64,000 bases of DNA from Fagopyrum homotropicum (taxonomy: Eukaryota; Streptophyta; Magnoliopsida; Caryophyllales; Polygonaceae): positions 118,280,242-118,344,241 of the forward strand of contig BSWB01000006.1 in the NCBI GenBank assembly GCA_033239125.1, read 5' to 3'. The notes under the pieces were generated by a model that was not told the origin of the DNA, did not search any database, and saw nothing but the letters and a program-made list of their open reading frames with translations. Both the position numbers and the translations under genes were made by a program. Below, one piece after another: positions 11,611 to 23,968 of the stretch. Every line of letters begins with the position of its first letter. Position 1 is the first letter of the stretch.

Positions 11611-12270
11611 AAGCATTCCGAGATCGAACACAAAGACCGAGGTGAAATTGAATCATGCAATGATCATGGATAATATAAGTTTAGACCAAGAAAAGAGAAG
11701 GGAATAAAGAAATGAAAATCATATGTTTTTGGATGGGTTTTGTGGTGATCAAGCAAAGATCACAATCAAGCAACAATGTCAACCAATCAACAACTCAAAC
11801 ACAAGATGTAAGATCAATGTATAGAAAGCGGATTCTAGAGATTCGACTTCTGGTTATAGCAAGGACTCAAACTTCTAATCAACCTAGGACTAGCTGCGGT
11901 ATATTGGGAAAGAATGTTTCTCTAATGAGATCAATCACCGGGTAGGTCTCATGATCAACTAATCCCGCACCTAATATCCTATTATCGGGTAAGTCTCTAG
12001 GAACCTAAGGTTGAGAATTCTACACGAACCAGGTCACTACCTAGGGGTCAAACCTCTCCTTACTAGTAAGTCTCGGGAAGGCAAGTCCTAAGCAACGATC
12101 CTAGCACACTCAATCCAATAGCAGCTTATGAGGTCACTACTACCTAGCGTTTGTAATCTTCTATACCTAAAAGCGGGAATTACCGGGTAAGTCTCATCCC
12201 TCACTTAGTTTACTAACATAGGTCGCCCTAATGCTAGATTAGGCTCAACAAACACTAGGATTTCATATAA
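11610..12270 (-). mobile_element. Athila-like LTR fragment (minus orientation)
   Basis: On the minus strand this stretch repeats phrases such as GAGACTTACCCGGTAATT and GAGACCTACCCGGTGATTG, the same kind of text as the LTR at 62780-64000 (GAGACTTACCCGGTGATAGG). No coding region is seen. Both limits are approximate. Confidence 0.55.
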
Positions 12271-14259
12271 GTATTAAAAACATCACCCAATTTTACAAAA
12301 TGCATATTTCGTACACATTATAAAAAAATACATACTTACCAAAATCATCCAAATTGTAATAAGTTATTGTTTAACATCCTCCTTAATGAAATATTTTTTT
12401 CTGGGAATTTTTACATTATAATACGTACATATACATATCAACCCTCATATGGGCGTATATGATACATACTTGCAAATTTTAACACACGTGAAAAAATATT
12501 TTATTTATTTTGAATGATTTCTTAAATTTATTTTGGTTGGTAAAGATCAACACTAAATAAGAAATTAGTGAAACTTCACCTTAATTATATATTTGTATAG
12601 GTGATAGAAATTAGTGAAACTCCACCTTCTTCTCCATGAAAGTCGCTTCTTCGTTGAGATGAGGTAGACGCTGTGGATTTTCTACAATCTTCATCTCCTT
12701 GAAACACGTTGATCTCTGGTCCATAATCTTCTCGTATCTGTTGTGAAGATATTAAATTCCGTTTGAGAGAAGATCTTTTTGCCTTCGCTTGAGGATCGTT
12801 GCAAGATCCTTTTACGAATCAAATCTTTCTTGGTCGGTTGAGATATTCTTTTAAACATATCTTCTTGTTGAGCGTATCTTTCTTAGAAGATCTTCTTTGG
12901 CGCTTGGTAGATAAGTTTGTTGAATTTGAATTTCTTCAGCGTGCTTTGTTTTGATAGAGTTCAAGAGCTTTGGCGTGTCTTGACTTCTGATCCCTTGTAA
13001 TGGCTTTCAAGGCCTTCGTCATTTAATCACTCTAAACGCCTTGTCTTTCCTTGCATCCGATTTCAAGACCTTTCAAGGTCCTTTGAAATGTGTTTCAAAA
13101 CCTGCACACATTCAACACAAACCACCAAACCAAACCAAGCAACTCGATATATAATCAATAAATTGTTATTGTATAAAACTACTCCATTTGTGTTTAAGTC
13201 TTTCATCATCATCACCTATACAAATATATAATCAACTCTCAAACTTCCCGAGACTTATATAAAAAAGGAAAAAAATAATTATGAGTTAAATGATATTTTT
13301 TTAATAATACTAGAAAAAAAGAAAAATAATCGCATAACCAAAAAAAAAGTATATACTTAGTCTGTATGAGATAATTAGGTAATATCTCAATTATCTCTTT
13401 TCTTCTTCCTAGTATAATAAGACTCATAAAAATAACCTTTATTTAAAAAAAAAAAATCAAAAGTACATACTTAGTCTACATAATAAAATTTAAGAACATA
13501 TTTATTCTACATAATAAAATTTAAGAACATACTTATTCAACGTAATAAAAAAAAACATTATTTTCTAACTATTCAACTAATCTATTTTAGTTTATTACCA
13601 ATTTCTTGAGCTTAAAATTAAATATTTTATTCGTACAAATGATTCTACAACAATCAAAAGGACCCGTAGAAAAATTTGAAATTTTTTAGATTCAGATGAA
13701 ATCCCAACCGAGATAAAAATAACAAAAAATCTAATCTCAAATTCCAGTTCAATTGAGAATCCATGTCTAAACCAGACTTGAATCTTGTTCTCCTAAAATT
13801 ACTCTAGGAAAATTTAAAATTCTATAGAAAAAATTAAACTCAATAGAAGATAATTGCAAATAAAAATAAATTTGAAGAGATCATCGTTTAACGGTTGGGA
13901 TTAGTTTTTTTCAAGAATTTCACCGTAACTAAACCAGGCTTTCCGGTCTAAATCCAACTCGGTTCACTCGTATCATGAAAAAATGTGAACGCAAAGTAAA
14001 CGGGTCCCTACCCGAACCCGCTCCATTAACCCGCAGATAGTGGGCTTTTCTGGTTTTGGCCCATATCACAACAAGATAGAAACCGAAAAACACTAAACTC
14101 TATCATTAAGGCAAATATCATTAATTCGAATTTAGAAGCTATCTTCAACAAAGAAAAGATTATGTTTTTATCGGACAAAATATATATATATCTTATTATC
14201 TTTGATGATCTCCTTCCCTATATATATTTTCTCCTCACGAAGCTACCATTCACATCAAC
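12271..14259. other. Intergenic and promoter region of the lyase gene
   Basis: No gene is supported. 12600-13140 is pyrimidine-rich and resembles leader DNA of a retroelement, without recognisable coding. TATATATATA at 14179-14190 and CTATATATAT at 14218-14227 are TATA-like candidates for the lyase gene. Confidence 0.4.
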
Positions 14260-17209
14260 ATGAATCTGACCTCCAAATCTATTGGCTTCTGCCGAGGTTT
14301 TAGCAATTTAGGGTTTACCATGGCACTGAAGAATATCAAGACAAGAGCTTTCAGCACTGTTGCTGTTATCCTGCTGCTCTTCTTCATCACCGGAGCTTTA
14401 TGCTCTCCATCTTCCGACCTGTAAGTATTTTTTATATATATATATATTATTTTTTTAATCAAGAATTTTAAGTTTTGCATATCTATGATTCTCTGTCTTT
14501 GATTTTCGATCATATAGGAATACTGAGAAAAGGAAGCATTCAAACGGAAGAGATGGTTTGGCGGCTCCTGTTACGTTAGTCGTGAGAGACGATTCAGTAA
14601 GTAATATAAGCATTCAAATCGAATATGTTACTTATATATATTCATGTATATATTTATTATACTGTATTGACTTAATTAAAATTAACAATTAATAAGTCCT
14701 AGTAATTACGTTAAGATTAAAACGTATAACCTGAACTTGTCTTCTTACAGGTTATGATGGATAACGGACTGGTTCGAGTTGGATGGTCGAACCCGGAAGG
14801 CACCGTCGCATTGATACAATACGGTGGGATGAGTAACGTGCTCGATTCTCACCTCAAGGTGAACCGGAGAGGGTATTGGGATTCGGTTCTGAACGGAAGA
14901 AGCGCTGGTGAAGCTAAGATTAACTACCAGTACGTATTGATCATCTTCTTTATAGTTTATAAAAAAATAAATCTTTAATTGTGCTGTTGATTGATGTAAA
15001 TGTGTAGGGTACTTATAGGAAACAGATTTAGAGTCATCAAAGAAGATGCTAATGAGACTGAAATATCCTTCACTTCATTCGAAAACGAACTAGCCGTTGA
15101 TCTCCGGTACGTGATGCGTCGCGGGGTTTCCGGGTACTACTCGTATACGATAATGAAGCATAGTCCGGAGTCTGGTCCGGTAGATATTGGTCAATTACGA
15201 GCAGCATTCAAGCTTGACGGGAATGCGTAAGTAATATGTATTATATATAAATATGTTTGCCGAACCAAATTTTATAAACATATGTAGTTAATGTTTGATA
15301 CGTTTATTGTATGTTTTCGTGTTAGGTTTCATTACATGGCGGTTTCGGACAAGGTTCAGAGACTTATGCCTAGTAACTGTGATCGTCTGGCTGACCGCAG
15401 CTCAAGCCTCGCCTATGGCGAAGCTGTTCTCATCGACCGTCCATGCGAGAACTTTATTTCCAAGGGAGAGGTATAGTAATGTTACGTAAATAATATTGGT
15501 TTTAGAATAAAACCTCGTTGATGACGTTGTATTGTTTTTGTTATGGTATAGGTGGATGACAAATACTTTTATTCGATTGAGAACAAAGACAATAAGGTTC
15601 ACGGATGGATATCCGCGAACCCTGGGATCGGATTCTGGCTCATAACACCCAGCAGCGAGTTCCGGACAGGCGGACCCTTCAAGCAAAACCTAGCTTCTCA
15701 TACTGGCCCTACTTGTCTTGCTGCTCTTTACACTGATCATTACGTTGGTAAAGATGTTACCATGAGAATCGAGCGTGGCGAGGATTGGAAGATGGTTTAC
15801 GGTCCATTTTTAGTGTATTTGAACTCGGCTTCTCCAAAGGAGGATCCTTATAAGACACTCTGGGCTGAAGCCAAGAATCAGGTAATGTAACGTCGTTATA
15901 TCTTGATAATCGACGTGGTATAATTATGTTAGATATATGTCTGAAGCATTCTTGATGTGCATCAGGTGCGTAAGGAAGAACAAAGTTGGCCGTACAACTT
16001 TCTACAATCAGAAGACTACGTCAAGCCGGCTCAACGTGGATCAGTTTCCGGCCAAATCGAAGTCTACGACCGGTATAATAGTACTAAAACACAGGCCGGA
16101 AGTTATGCTTGGGTTGGTCTGGCTGCACCCGGTGAAAAGGGATCTTGGCAAATGGATACAAAGGTTAGTTAAAAGCTGAAATTACATATATGGCACGTTT
16201 TATACGATATTCGGACCTTATTGATCATGATTTTTGTTTTGAGCCTTGTAGGGTTATCAGTTCTGGACCCAAGCAGATAAGAATGGATACTTTGAGATCA
16301 AAGGAGTTGTTCCTGGAGTTCACAATCTTTTCGCGACAGTTCCGGGTTTCATAGACGAATACAAATACACCACAAATGTTGTCGTTGAATCAGGTATGAA
16401 CTGAACTGAACTACATAATCAAAGAAGTTACAAAGACTATATAATATGGTTATCTAATTGCATTATTATTACAATGTAGGTTCAAAGATTGATGTTGGTA
16501 GAATCGTATACGAGCCTCCGAGAAGCGGTCCAACTCTATGGGAGATCGGAACCCCAGACCGAACCGCGGCTGAGTTCTTCATCCCCGAACCAAACCCTAA
16601 TTTGGTCAACATGCCATTTCTCCATGATGCTCAAAACAAGTTTGTTACTCAAACTATAATCATTTAACAACGTAGCCATCTAGTACATTTTCTTTTCCTT
16701 AACTGTTTCATTCTATTTTCATTCACAGATATAGACAGTATGGGTTGTGGCTTCGGTATGCAGACCTTTACCCTGGCGATCTTGTCTACAACACTGTTAC
16801 GAGTGACTACGCAAAGGACTGGTTCTACGCGCATGTGACACGTAAAGTAGGAGATAACACATATGAAGGAACAACAAGGCAGATACAATTTCCACTTGAA
16901 CAAGTGATGCCAAACAGTGTATACACTCTACAGGTTGCTCTTGCTTCCTCTAACTATGCAGAGCTACAGGTGAGGGTGAACGATCGCGATAGGGTTCGTC
17001 CCATATTCAGAACCGGGATGTTTGGTAAAGATAACGCGATCGCAAGACACGGGATTCATGGGATATATAAGTTGTTCACTATCCCCATTGATAGCTATTT
17101 GCTGCATCCGGGAATGAACACGATTTATCTTACACAACCAAGGAACTCGGGTTCGTTTGCTGGGCTCTTGTATGACTACATTCGTCTCGAAGGACCCTCA
17201 AGCCGTTAA
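14260..17209 (+). CDS. Rhamnogalacturonan (rhamnogalacturonate) endolyase, PL4 family
   Basis: Ten exons joined at GT-AG sites give 697 residues: 14260-14420, 14518-14596, 14751-14929, 15008-15226, 15326-15470, 15552-15881, 15966-16163, 16252-16393, 16480-16639, 16729-17209. All phases match. Residues about 30-49 form a hydrophobic signal peptide (AVILLLFFITGALCS); a second ATG 20 codons on would give a cleaner one. The order fits polysaccharide lyase family 4: an N-terminal beta-sandwich lyase domain (VMMDNGLVRVGWSNPEG, then GGPFKQNLASHTGPTCLA), a middle FnIII-like domain (AGSYAWVGLAAPG, GYFEIKGVVPG), and a C-terminal carbohydrate-binding-like domain (FRTGMFGKDNAIARHGIHG). Family enzymes cleave the rhamnose-galacturonate backbone of rhamnogalacturonan I by beta-elimination in the cell wall. 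No defect is seen. Residue-level catalytic assignments were not made. Confidence 0.95.
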
Positions 17210-17452
17210 GCTTACTTTAGAGCTTAGAAATATGTAGATTAGTTTTTTGATTTTATAATTAATTTCTTTTTTTAAGTCTTACAGTTACATGTAGATAGAA
17301 TAATTGTTTATAAAGTCTTTTGCTCGGTTGTTTGTCTTCAATATATGGCCTTTTGCTTGCTTTTAGAGGTTATTCGTTGCTCAAATGGGTTGTTTATACA
17401 CGATTCGTCTCTCTCCCATCTCATGTCAACCCCTATAACAATGAAAACTCAA

Positions 17453-17775
17453 GGGGCATATTCAATCCGACTTTTAAAATATTTTGACTGATTTTTAATA
17501 ATTAATAGAATTTGCTGATTCTACGTCATGTGTTGGAGAAGATTTTTTATAAAGTTTAGGTAATTGAGTAATAAAGAATCCTACAAAATTAATGAAATAA
17601 TTATTTTTTTTAAAATCAACAAACTTTTAAATACTATAGAAATTTTATTAAAAATTTTAAATCCTAATTGTATACCTAAATATTTATATGAACTTTAAAA
17701 AATCTATATTAAATACCCATATACTTTTAAATAAATTTCAAAAAATTCTTATAAAATCTTAATTGAATATACGAG
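17453..17775. mobile_element. Candidate MITE downstream of the lyase gene
   Basis: The left end GGGGCATATTCAATCCGA and the right end (reverse complement CGTATATTCAATTAAGAT) form imperfect inverted termini around about 320 bp of AT-rich, non-coding DNA. I could not define a clear target duplication, so the superfamily is unknown. Confidence 0.5.
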
Positions 17776-18239
17776 AGAATTGAGAAAGGAACCGGTTGTC
17801 TCACCCTAATACCAACGACAAGTTGGTCTCACAATTAATTTTGATACTTGATTTTTTTTATTAAAAAATTACTGTAACTAATTTTTGTTGTACACAATTA
17901 TTATATTTTATACTAATAAGTCAAAAATACCAAATAATATTATTAGATTATTTTTATTGTATACAAATAATTTGACTATTTCTAATACTTAGAATTCATA
18001 TACAAGAATTAAATATAAAATCTTTTATTAAAATAAATTTGATATATTAAATAAGAATAAATTAGTTCATTAATTAATAATGATCGATATTCATAAAAAC
18101 CCGATGTAATAGAAAGAAATTCATAACTCATAGAAACAGAATGAAACTACTGAAGTGAATACATGGGAGAGAACTGAAAAGGAAACTGATAATCTCTCAC
18201 AACAGACAGAAAGTAGATATAAATATTCTTCCATCACTC

Positions 18240-18420
18240 CTAATCGGAATCTATGTCAAAATGGGTATATCCTCCGAGCAAAGAGTTCCCAATGAGGTAA
18301 GCACGGTGAGCATCATTTGTAGCATACTCGATCAGTTGTTTGTTTAAAGAAGCAGCACTCCAATCGCTAAATGTCACATTAGGGTTCTTGAGATTAATCT
18401 TTCTTGAGCATATCGCATAA
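18240..18420 (-). pseudogene. 3'-5' exonuclease domain fragment (Werner/RNase D type), terminal part
   Basis: The minus-strand frame ends in a stop at 18240. It contains VTFSDWSAASLNKQLIEYATND followed by AHRAYLIG, matching the third exonuclease motif of DEDDy enzymes (Y-x3-D, here YATND) near the end of plant Werner-like exonuclease domains. It looks like a last exon. Directly upstream on its strand, at about 18419, retrotransposon LTR sequence begins, so the rest of the gene is missing here and was not found on the far side of the retroelement. It may be the stump of a host gene destroyed by insertion plus deletion, or a displaced fragment. Confidence 0.55.
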
Positions 18421-19954
18421 CAGAGATCAAAACACTTATTCAAAACTATCTCTCAAAACAGCATCACATGTTGTTTTTCCCAACACCTAGCACAGTTATA
18501 AAAACTGTGTGAGGAGTCAACTTTGAGACACCATAACTCTCAAACCGTAGCACGGATTCCTCTAAAATTTTAGTATGATCTACTATACTATATCAACTAT
18601 AACTTGTCGGAAATTCAAGCCTAACAAAAGTCAATAACCCCTCCAAATTTATTCCACAAAACTGCATCTCTAGCAAATTTCCTCAAACTCAGCACACTAA
18701 AAGAAAAACTGCATGAATAGCCAACTTCGGGATACTATAACTCTCACACCGTAACTCCGATTGTTCCCAAATTTTAGTATGATATACTATGCAACACTGA
18801 CTACAACATACCCGAAAATCAGCAAGAAAGGAGGTGTCTAACATACCCAAATTTGGACTCGAAAATGCCTGCTTGTCACTTCATGAAAACTCGGAAACAG
18901 CATGGCTCTTCACTGCTCCTCTATGGCTGTTTTGGGCAGCTTTAGGAGACATAAAAGGCACTCATTAAGCATGAATTACATGGGCGGAAGTGCAAGGAAG
19001 AGAAGGGCATCCACCTTACCCGATTCTAAGACTCGAGGCACGGAAAAGACAGCACTAAGGTTGTTGCGAAGCGGATCTGGCTGCTCGGTGTCACTGGTGT
19101 GCTGGAATCGACAAAAGCGAAGCGAGCCCACTGGTGCAGCGATTAAGGTCGCCAGAAGGAGAAGTACTCGATCCTGGGTGTCGGTTTGGGTCGACCGAAG
19201 GAGACCAAGCCGCCGCTGCTGTTGCGTGATTGGAGCAGGGAAGTCCCATGGTTACCTGCTGTAAAGGGGGACGAAGGAAGGGGTACGAGGGCCTGTCTGG
19301 CTGCTGGTTCGCCGACAAAGAGACAACAGGGCTCCGCCGCTGGCATGTGTGAGAAGGCGACGGAGAAGCTGGTGTTGCGTTCGGGAGGACAGGGCGAGGA
19401 AGGGACGACGAGGCTCATCGGGCACCTCGTCATCGATGGTGGTAGGTAGGAGAGATGGGTTGTCGGCGGTTTCCTACGTGAAACCAGAAGCTGTCTAGGG
19501 TTAGGCGTGTAGAGTAGTTGTTGTGTGAAGGAGAGAGCGTGGAGCGATCTGCGATACGTGCAAGGAGATGTTGCAGATTTCAGATTCGGCCCAGCTGACA
19601 ATAGACGTGGGAGAGATACCCAAAGGCTGGCGGGCTTCTTCTTGGGCTTATCATGCCCCTTGTCATGGTCTAGTCTTGATGGTGTTTTGGACCTTGTCAT
19701 AACTTGTCATATCCTTGTCAAGATAGCCTCTTGGCCTTGTCAAAATTCGTCTTGACCTCGTCATGACTTCGTCAAAAGACCTATATATATAACTAGGGTT
19801 TGGTGTACTTTTTATTATTTTATGTGGTTATAATACTTACATAAAATGATAAAAATTAATGCTAGTCATAAAGTTAGATATCTTAAAGAGGTCAACGGTC
19901 CCTAATTCTCGGTTTGACTCAGAGTTAATCGGAAATAAATTTCCGGTTATTACA
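18419..19954 (-). repeat. Truncated 3' LTR of the LARD-like element
   Basis: It aligns with 25585-27118 almost end to end and ends (plus orientation) CCGGTTATTACA. It lacks the 1.6 kb corresponding to 23969-25584. The left boundary abuts the exonuclease fragment. The ORFs on it (for example 18902-19264) are repeated in the other LTR and are not supported as genes. Confidence 0.85.
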
Positions 19955-22900
19955 TCAGTACCCCCTAAAAAATAAGTTTCGTCCCGAAACTTAGGGTTAG
20001 ATAATCATGATTGGCCTTTAAGGCACCAGTCGGGTGTATCAAATCACTACACAAAAGCCTCATCGTTTCCACATCTAAGTACTCAGACACCAAAGGTCAT
20101 CAATATAACACACAGGACTAAACACTCAAGCATGAAATAAACAAGTAGTCAAACAATAGCACACACATTCAGGATCAAGCCCTAACTAGTTGTTTTCAAG
20201 GTTACCACTATCTTTGTATAGATCTCTAAAAGGTTACGACGTCTCATACTATCCACAATATCTCAAGTAGCCTCGTCGGCTTTTCATAAAACCCATTTCT
20301 CCGAAAATCTTTTCATGTACATACATCATAAGCGCTTGCTACCACGTTCTAGATTGGTTATCGAATATCTCACCGGTATCATTCGGCCCAACTGTCCGAT
20401 CCTCTATTCTGAGGACCTAACTCGTGTCTAGTAGGTATTCCTTCTAACTAAATATGTTGACCAATGGGGTTGTTCTCCTCAATAGGGTGAGGAATAAGTC
20501 CGTCAATCGCTTTCAATTCCGCTTGCAAGGTCTTACAAGGTTGCCTTACTAACTCACCTCTAGATCTTTTGATGACCTACCTGAGAAAATTTATTCCAAT
20601 TTCTTTCCTTCTGGTCTTCTAAAAAGGTTCTGAGTATCCGATCTAGGATATTCCCTTATACATCTACCGGCACTTCACTAAGTGCTTAAGGCTAGTTTTA
20701 TCACAACTCACTTGGTCTCGTCTCCTAATATGACTCAGTCATATGGTTCCTCCATTAAAGAATCATCATCAGCTCTTTTTTTTTTATTAATATTTTATAG
20801 ATCTTTAATATATTACTGACTCAACTCAAGCTTCTTACCCAGTTTCCCAGATCTTAAGTGGCATATGATGTGTCCAGAATGATGATACTAGACATAAGCT
20901 GATCTCACATCACAGTCGTTTGATCATATCCACTCAATAAATGTTAACACACCATCAACATTGCACTCTTTTTATCCCTCACGTTTATCAGACCGAAAAT
21001 ATTCCTTGAGTCCCAAATGCCACTCGGTTCCATTCCGATACAAATTCCACGTACTCCACTCCGAGATTATGCTTTCTTTAAGTACGGTTACTGGTTGCAA
21101 CTTTACTCTTGTCGCTTCTCTCTCTTATGTATCTTTCGACTTCGCATGGTGGTTACGCACTTTGAGCTTTCTAGTGCAGACTACGCACAATACCTTAATA
21201 ATATCGTTAATTATTTTCTCCCTCCAATGGAAATACACTCTCGAATATCCCTTTAGGTATTAATTCCCCAAAACCGCTTATCTATCGACATGTGATGAAG
21301 TTGTCATGTTTCATGGGGATCCATAATAGGGTATCAATCTGTTTCCATAACCTCTACATGCAAGTACCTTCCCGTCTACCTTGATGGTGGTACAATTCTT
21401 TCATAAAATTTATTGTCACTCCGCATAGCCCATCTCATGTTTATTCTCATCAAAACGCATTTCACCAACTACCATCATCTTAAACTCGACACGTCGTTGT
21501 ACCATTGAGCTTCCTGCTCTATGGGTTAGGACCCACGACGCTTCCGCTGCGCTACTTTGCTAATTATGTTGTCACCCATTAATCATAAGGACACTTTTTG
21601 TGCGTCCAACGTGATTGGGCCCAAACTCTTTCTCCTAATTACCACCTCTTCCGTTTACTTTCATAATTCTTGTAAGACGGACCCGAACTCCGTGACTCGA
21701 CAAGAGTTTGATCTTAGCCAGCCAATACGATTTTCTTTATACTTTTAGTTCATCCAAGAGGGTTGTCGTTGCCTCCTTGAGGAAATCTACCAAAGCGTCG
21801 GTAAAGCTACCTCGTAAATCTACATTCACCCACATCTCTTTTAACAACACATAGCTTGTCAATACAAGACAACACCTGCACATCCTCGGTTGACGTCTGT
21901 CAGGTTGACTTATCTCAATTTCCGGAACTTACTTTTCTCATACCTCTTTTTTCGTTGAATTTCCTGGTGAGCACTACTTGCTCCAGTTCATTCATTTACA
22001 CTACTTTAGCTCGTTCTACATTTCAAACTTCCAGTTTCTTCGTGAGCTAACTCCATTTCTCGAGTCCAATTGTGTCGTCCATCTGACACCAATGGTCCTT
22101 TCTAGGTCTCCCACTATAACTTGTAAGCACGTCTACACGACTCTCATGACATTAACTTCCATCAACTTGTTGTTCATCTTGTATGGAATGCTACACACAC
22201 TCTGTCTTGATTGACATAGATACTTATCAAAATCATATACCTCTTACTCCCCTAGTTCTTCTTTTACAATCCATTTGTACTAACTGTGATATGTACCCCT
22301 TTCCTAGTCAGTAGGTAGTAAATCATTCACACAATCCCCTTGGTCTCAAATGCATCAAGGGGGTCATTCTTGGCCGTCTTGTCTTTCTTCTTAAGTTCTT
22401 ACTTAAAGTTACTGGCTCGAACTCACTCCATGTTGCCATTAAGGGTACTAGCACTTGTATCGGTTTAGCTCCGCATTTTTTGTCGTTGATCTATTGAAGG
22501 GTCTCCCAAATGTCTATAAAATTCTTTCATAAGTCTATGGTTATCCTCCTGATATGCCAACCAGTTACCATTAGTTGGCCCGCATGTGTTATGTCTCAAT
22601 TATTATCAACTACTTTGTAGTTGCCCTTCTATAAGATCACGGACTTATTGTTCTTCTATCTCTTTTGAAGTTTGATACACTTGATGAAAATCTATCTCCT
22701 CCGATTTATTTGTTAATATCCCTTTAGCTCCTTCCACAGTGTGCACCTCTCTTGTTCTCTTATGAGATCATTATACTCCTCTGAGTCCAGTCATGGCATT
22801 TATCTATCGTCAAGGAGTTCATCAAGTCTTCCACAATAACTCGTAAGCGTGTCTTCACGATTCTTCTTACTTTGTTCATCGTCTGTTTGCGGTTCTTTGA

Positions 22901-23953
22901 TAAGACCGTTAATATTGGTAACTTAAATCTTTATGTGAATGAGAAGTTATCGTGGACTCTTTAGTCCACCAATATCCTTTTCCCACATTCTTCCCCTTAA
23001 TTGGTTTGTTTTGATCATGATACCTTTATGGAAATTCGTTGTCAAAATTTTAGTCTTCTAGTTTCTTTGATACTTATGATGTCGAAGGTTCTTTCAAAAT
23101 TCTCGTATCCTTGGAGGACTCCACATGCTTCCATGGTTACACATTCTATTTCTCGTCATTAAACTCACTATCTATCTTTGTAACCTTTAATCTCTCACTT
23201 CTGGGTCAACACCTATCTTCTTTGCACTCTCATGCCCATGCTTGCATATGGTGGCGTCCGCCTCGATGTTAACGTCCTTCACTCCGAAATCCTTGGTTGT
23301 ACTCCGTTCTATATGATACTTGTTCCCTTATTGTTATCTCTAATCCGATCTCTTGTCATATCTTGCGTGGTTATTCTAATTCATCTCTCGGCTTCATACG
23401 ACCAAGTCCCTTGTATGACTTCCTATTCCTTCTATGTGAGCTGACTCGGGATTTTCTTTCTCATCGGATTGTACTTGTGGTGAAAATTATCTCAACATCT
23501 TTACTTCCTTGTCCACCCGTTCTCCGGATGATTTATAGGGTCGCCAGGACGCCCACCAGAGTATAATACTCAATCCTAGGTCTGAATCCATTGTCTCGTG
23601 TTGAAAATTCCTCAAGTCCGCTACGGATTTATCATGAGGCGATAATCGGTTCATGATATAACAACTAAAGGATCTAAAATATCCTTTAGGATACTAACAT
23701 GCTACACATATACATATGTATAATAATACCTTAAAACATATCAATATAACTCTAAATACTAACATCTATCATTCCAGGTTGCAGAGATCCACGGAGAACG
23801 ATGGTGGTCCGACGTACTACTAACCCACAACCCGACTATGCACGTGTGTAAAAACAAAAATCCGTTTTGAAAATCTTAGACCCCTTTCGGGTTCTAGTTA
23901 TTTTATACATCCGGTCTTTTAGAAGATTTCAAGTGTCATTGTTGCCAACCCGG

Positions 23954-23965
23954 GCTCTGATACCA
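23954..23965 (-). other. Primer binding site, tRNA-Met type
   Basis: The minus strand reads TGGTATCAGAGC three bases after the LTR end, fixing the orientation of the element. Confidence 0.85.
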
Positions 23966-23968
23966 TGT

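Noticed and set aside
18902..19700. GC-richer ORFs (120 and 185 codons) repeated at 26067-26766
   Set aside because: They lie inside the LTRs of the LARD-like element, occur in both copies on both strands, and show no domain; the open frames follow from base composition.
20961..23566. Several plus-strand ORFs of 60-100 codons
   Set aside because: They are antisense to the Gypsy/LARD interior and show no recognisable domain.
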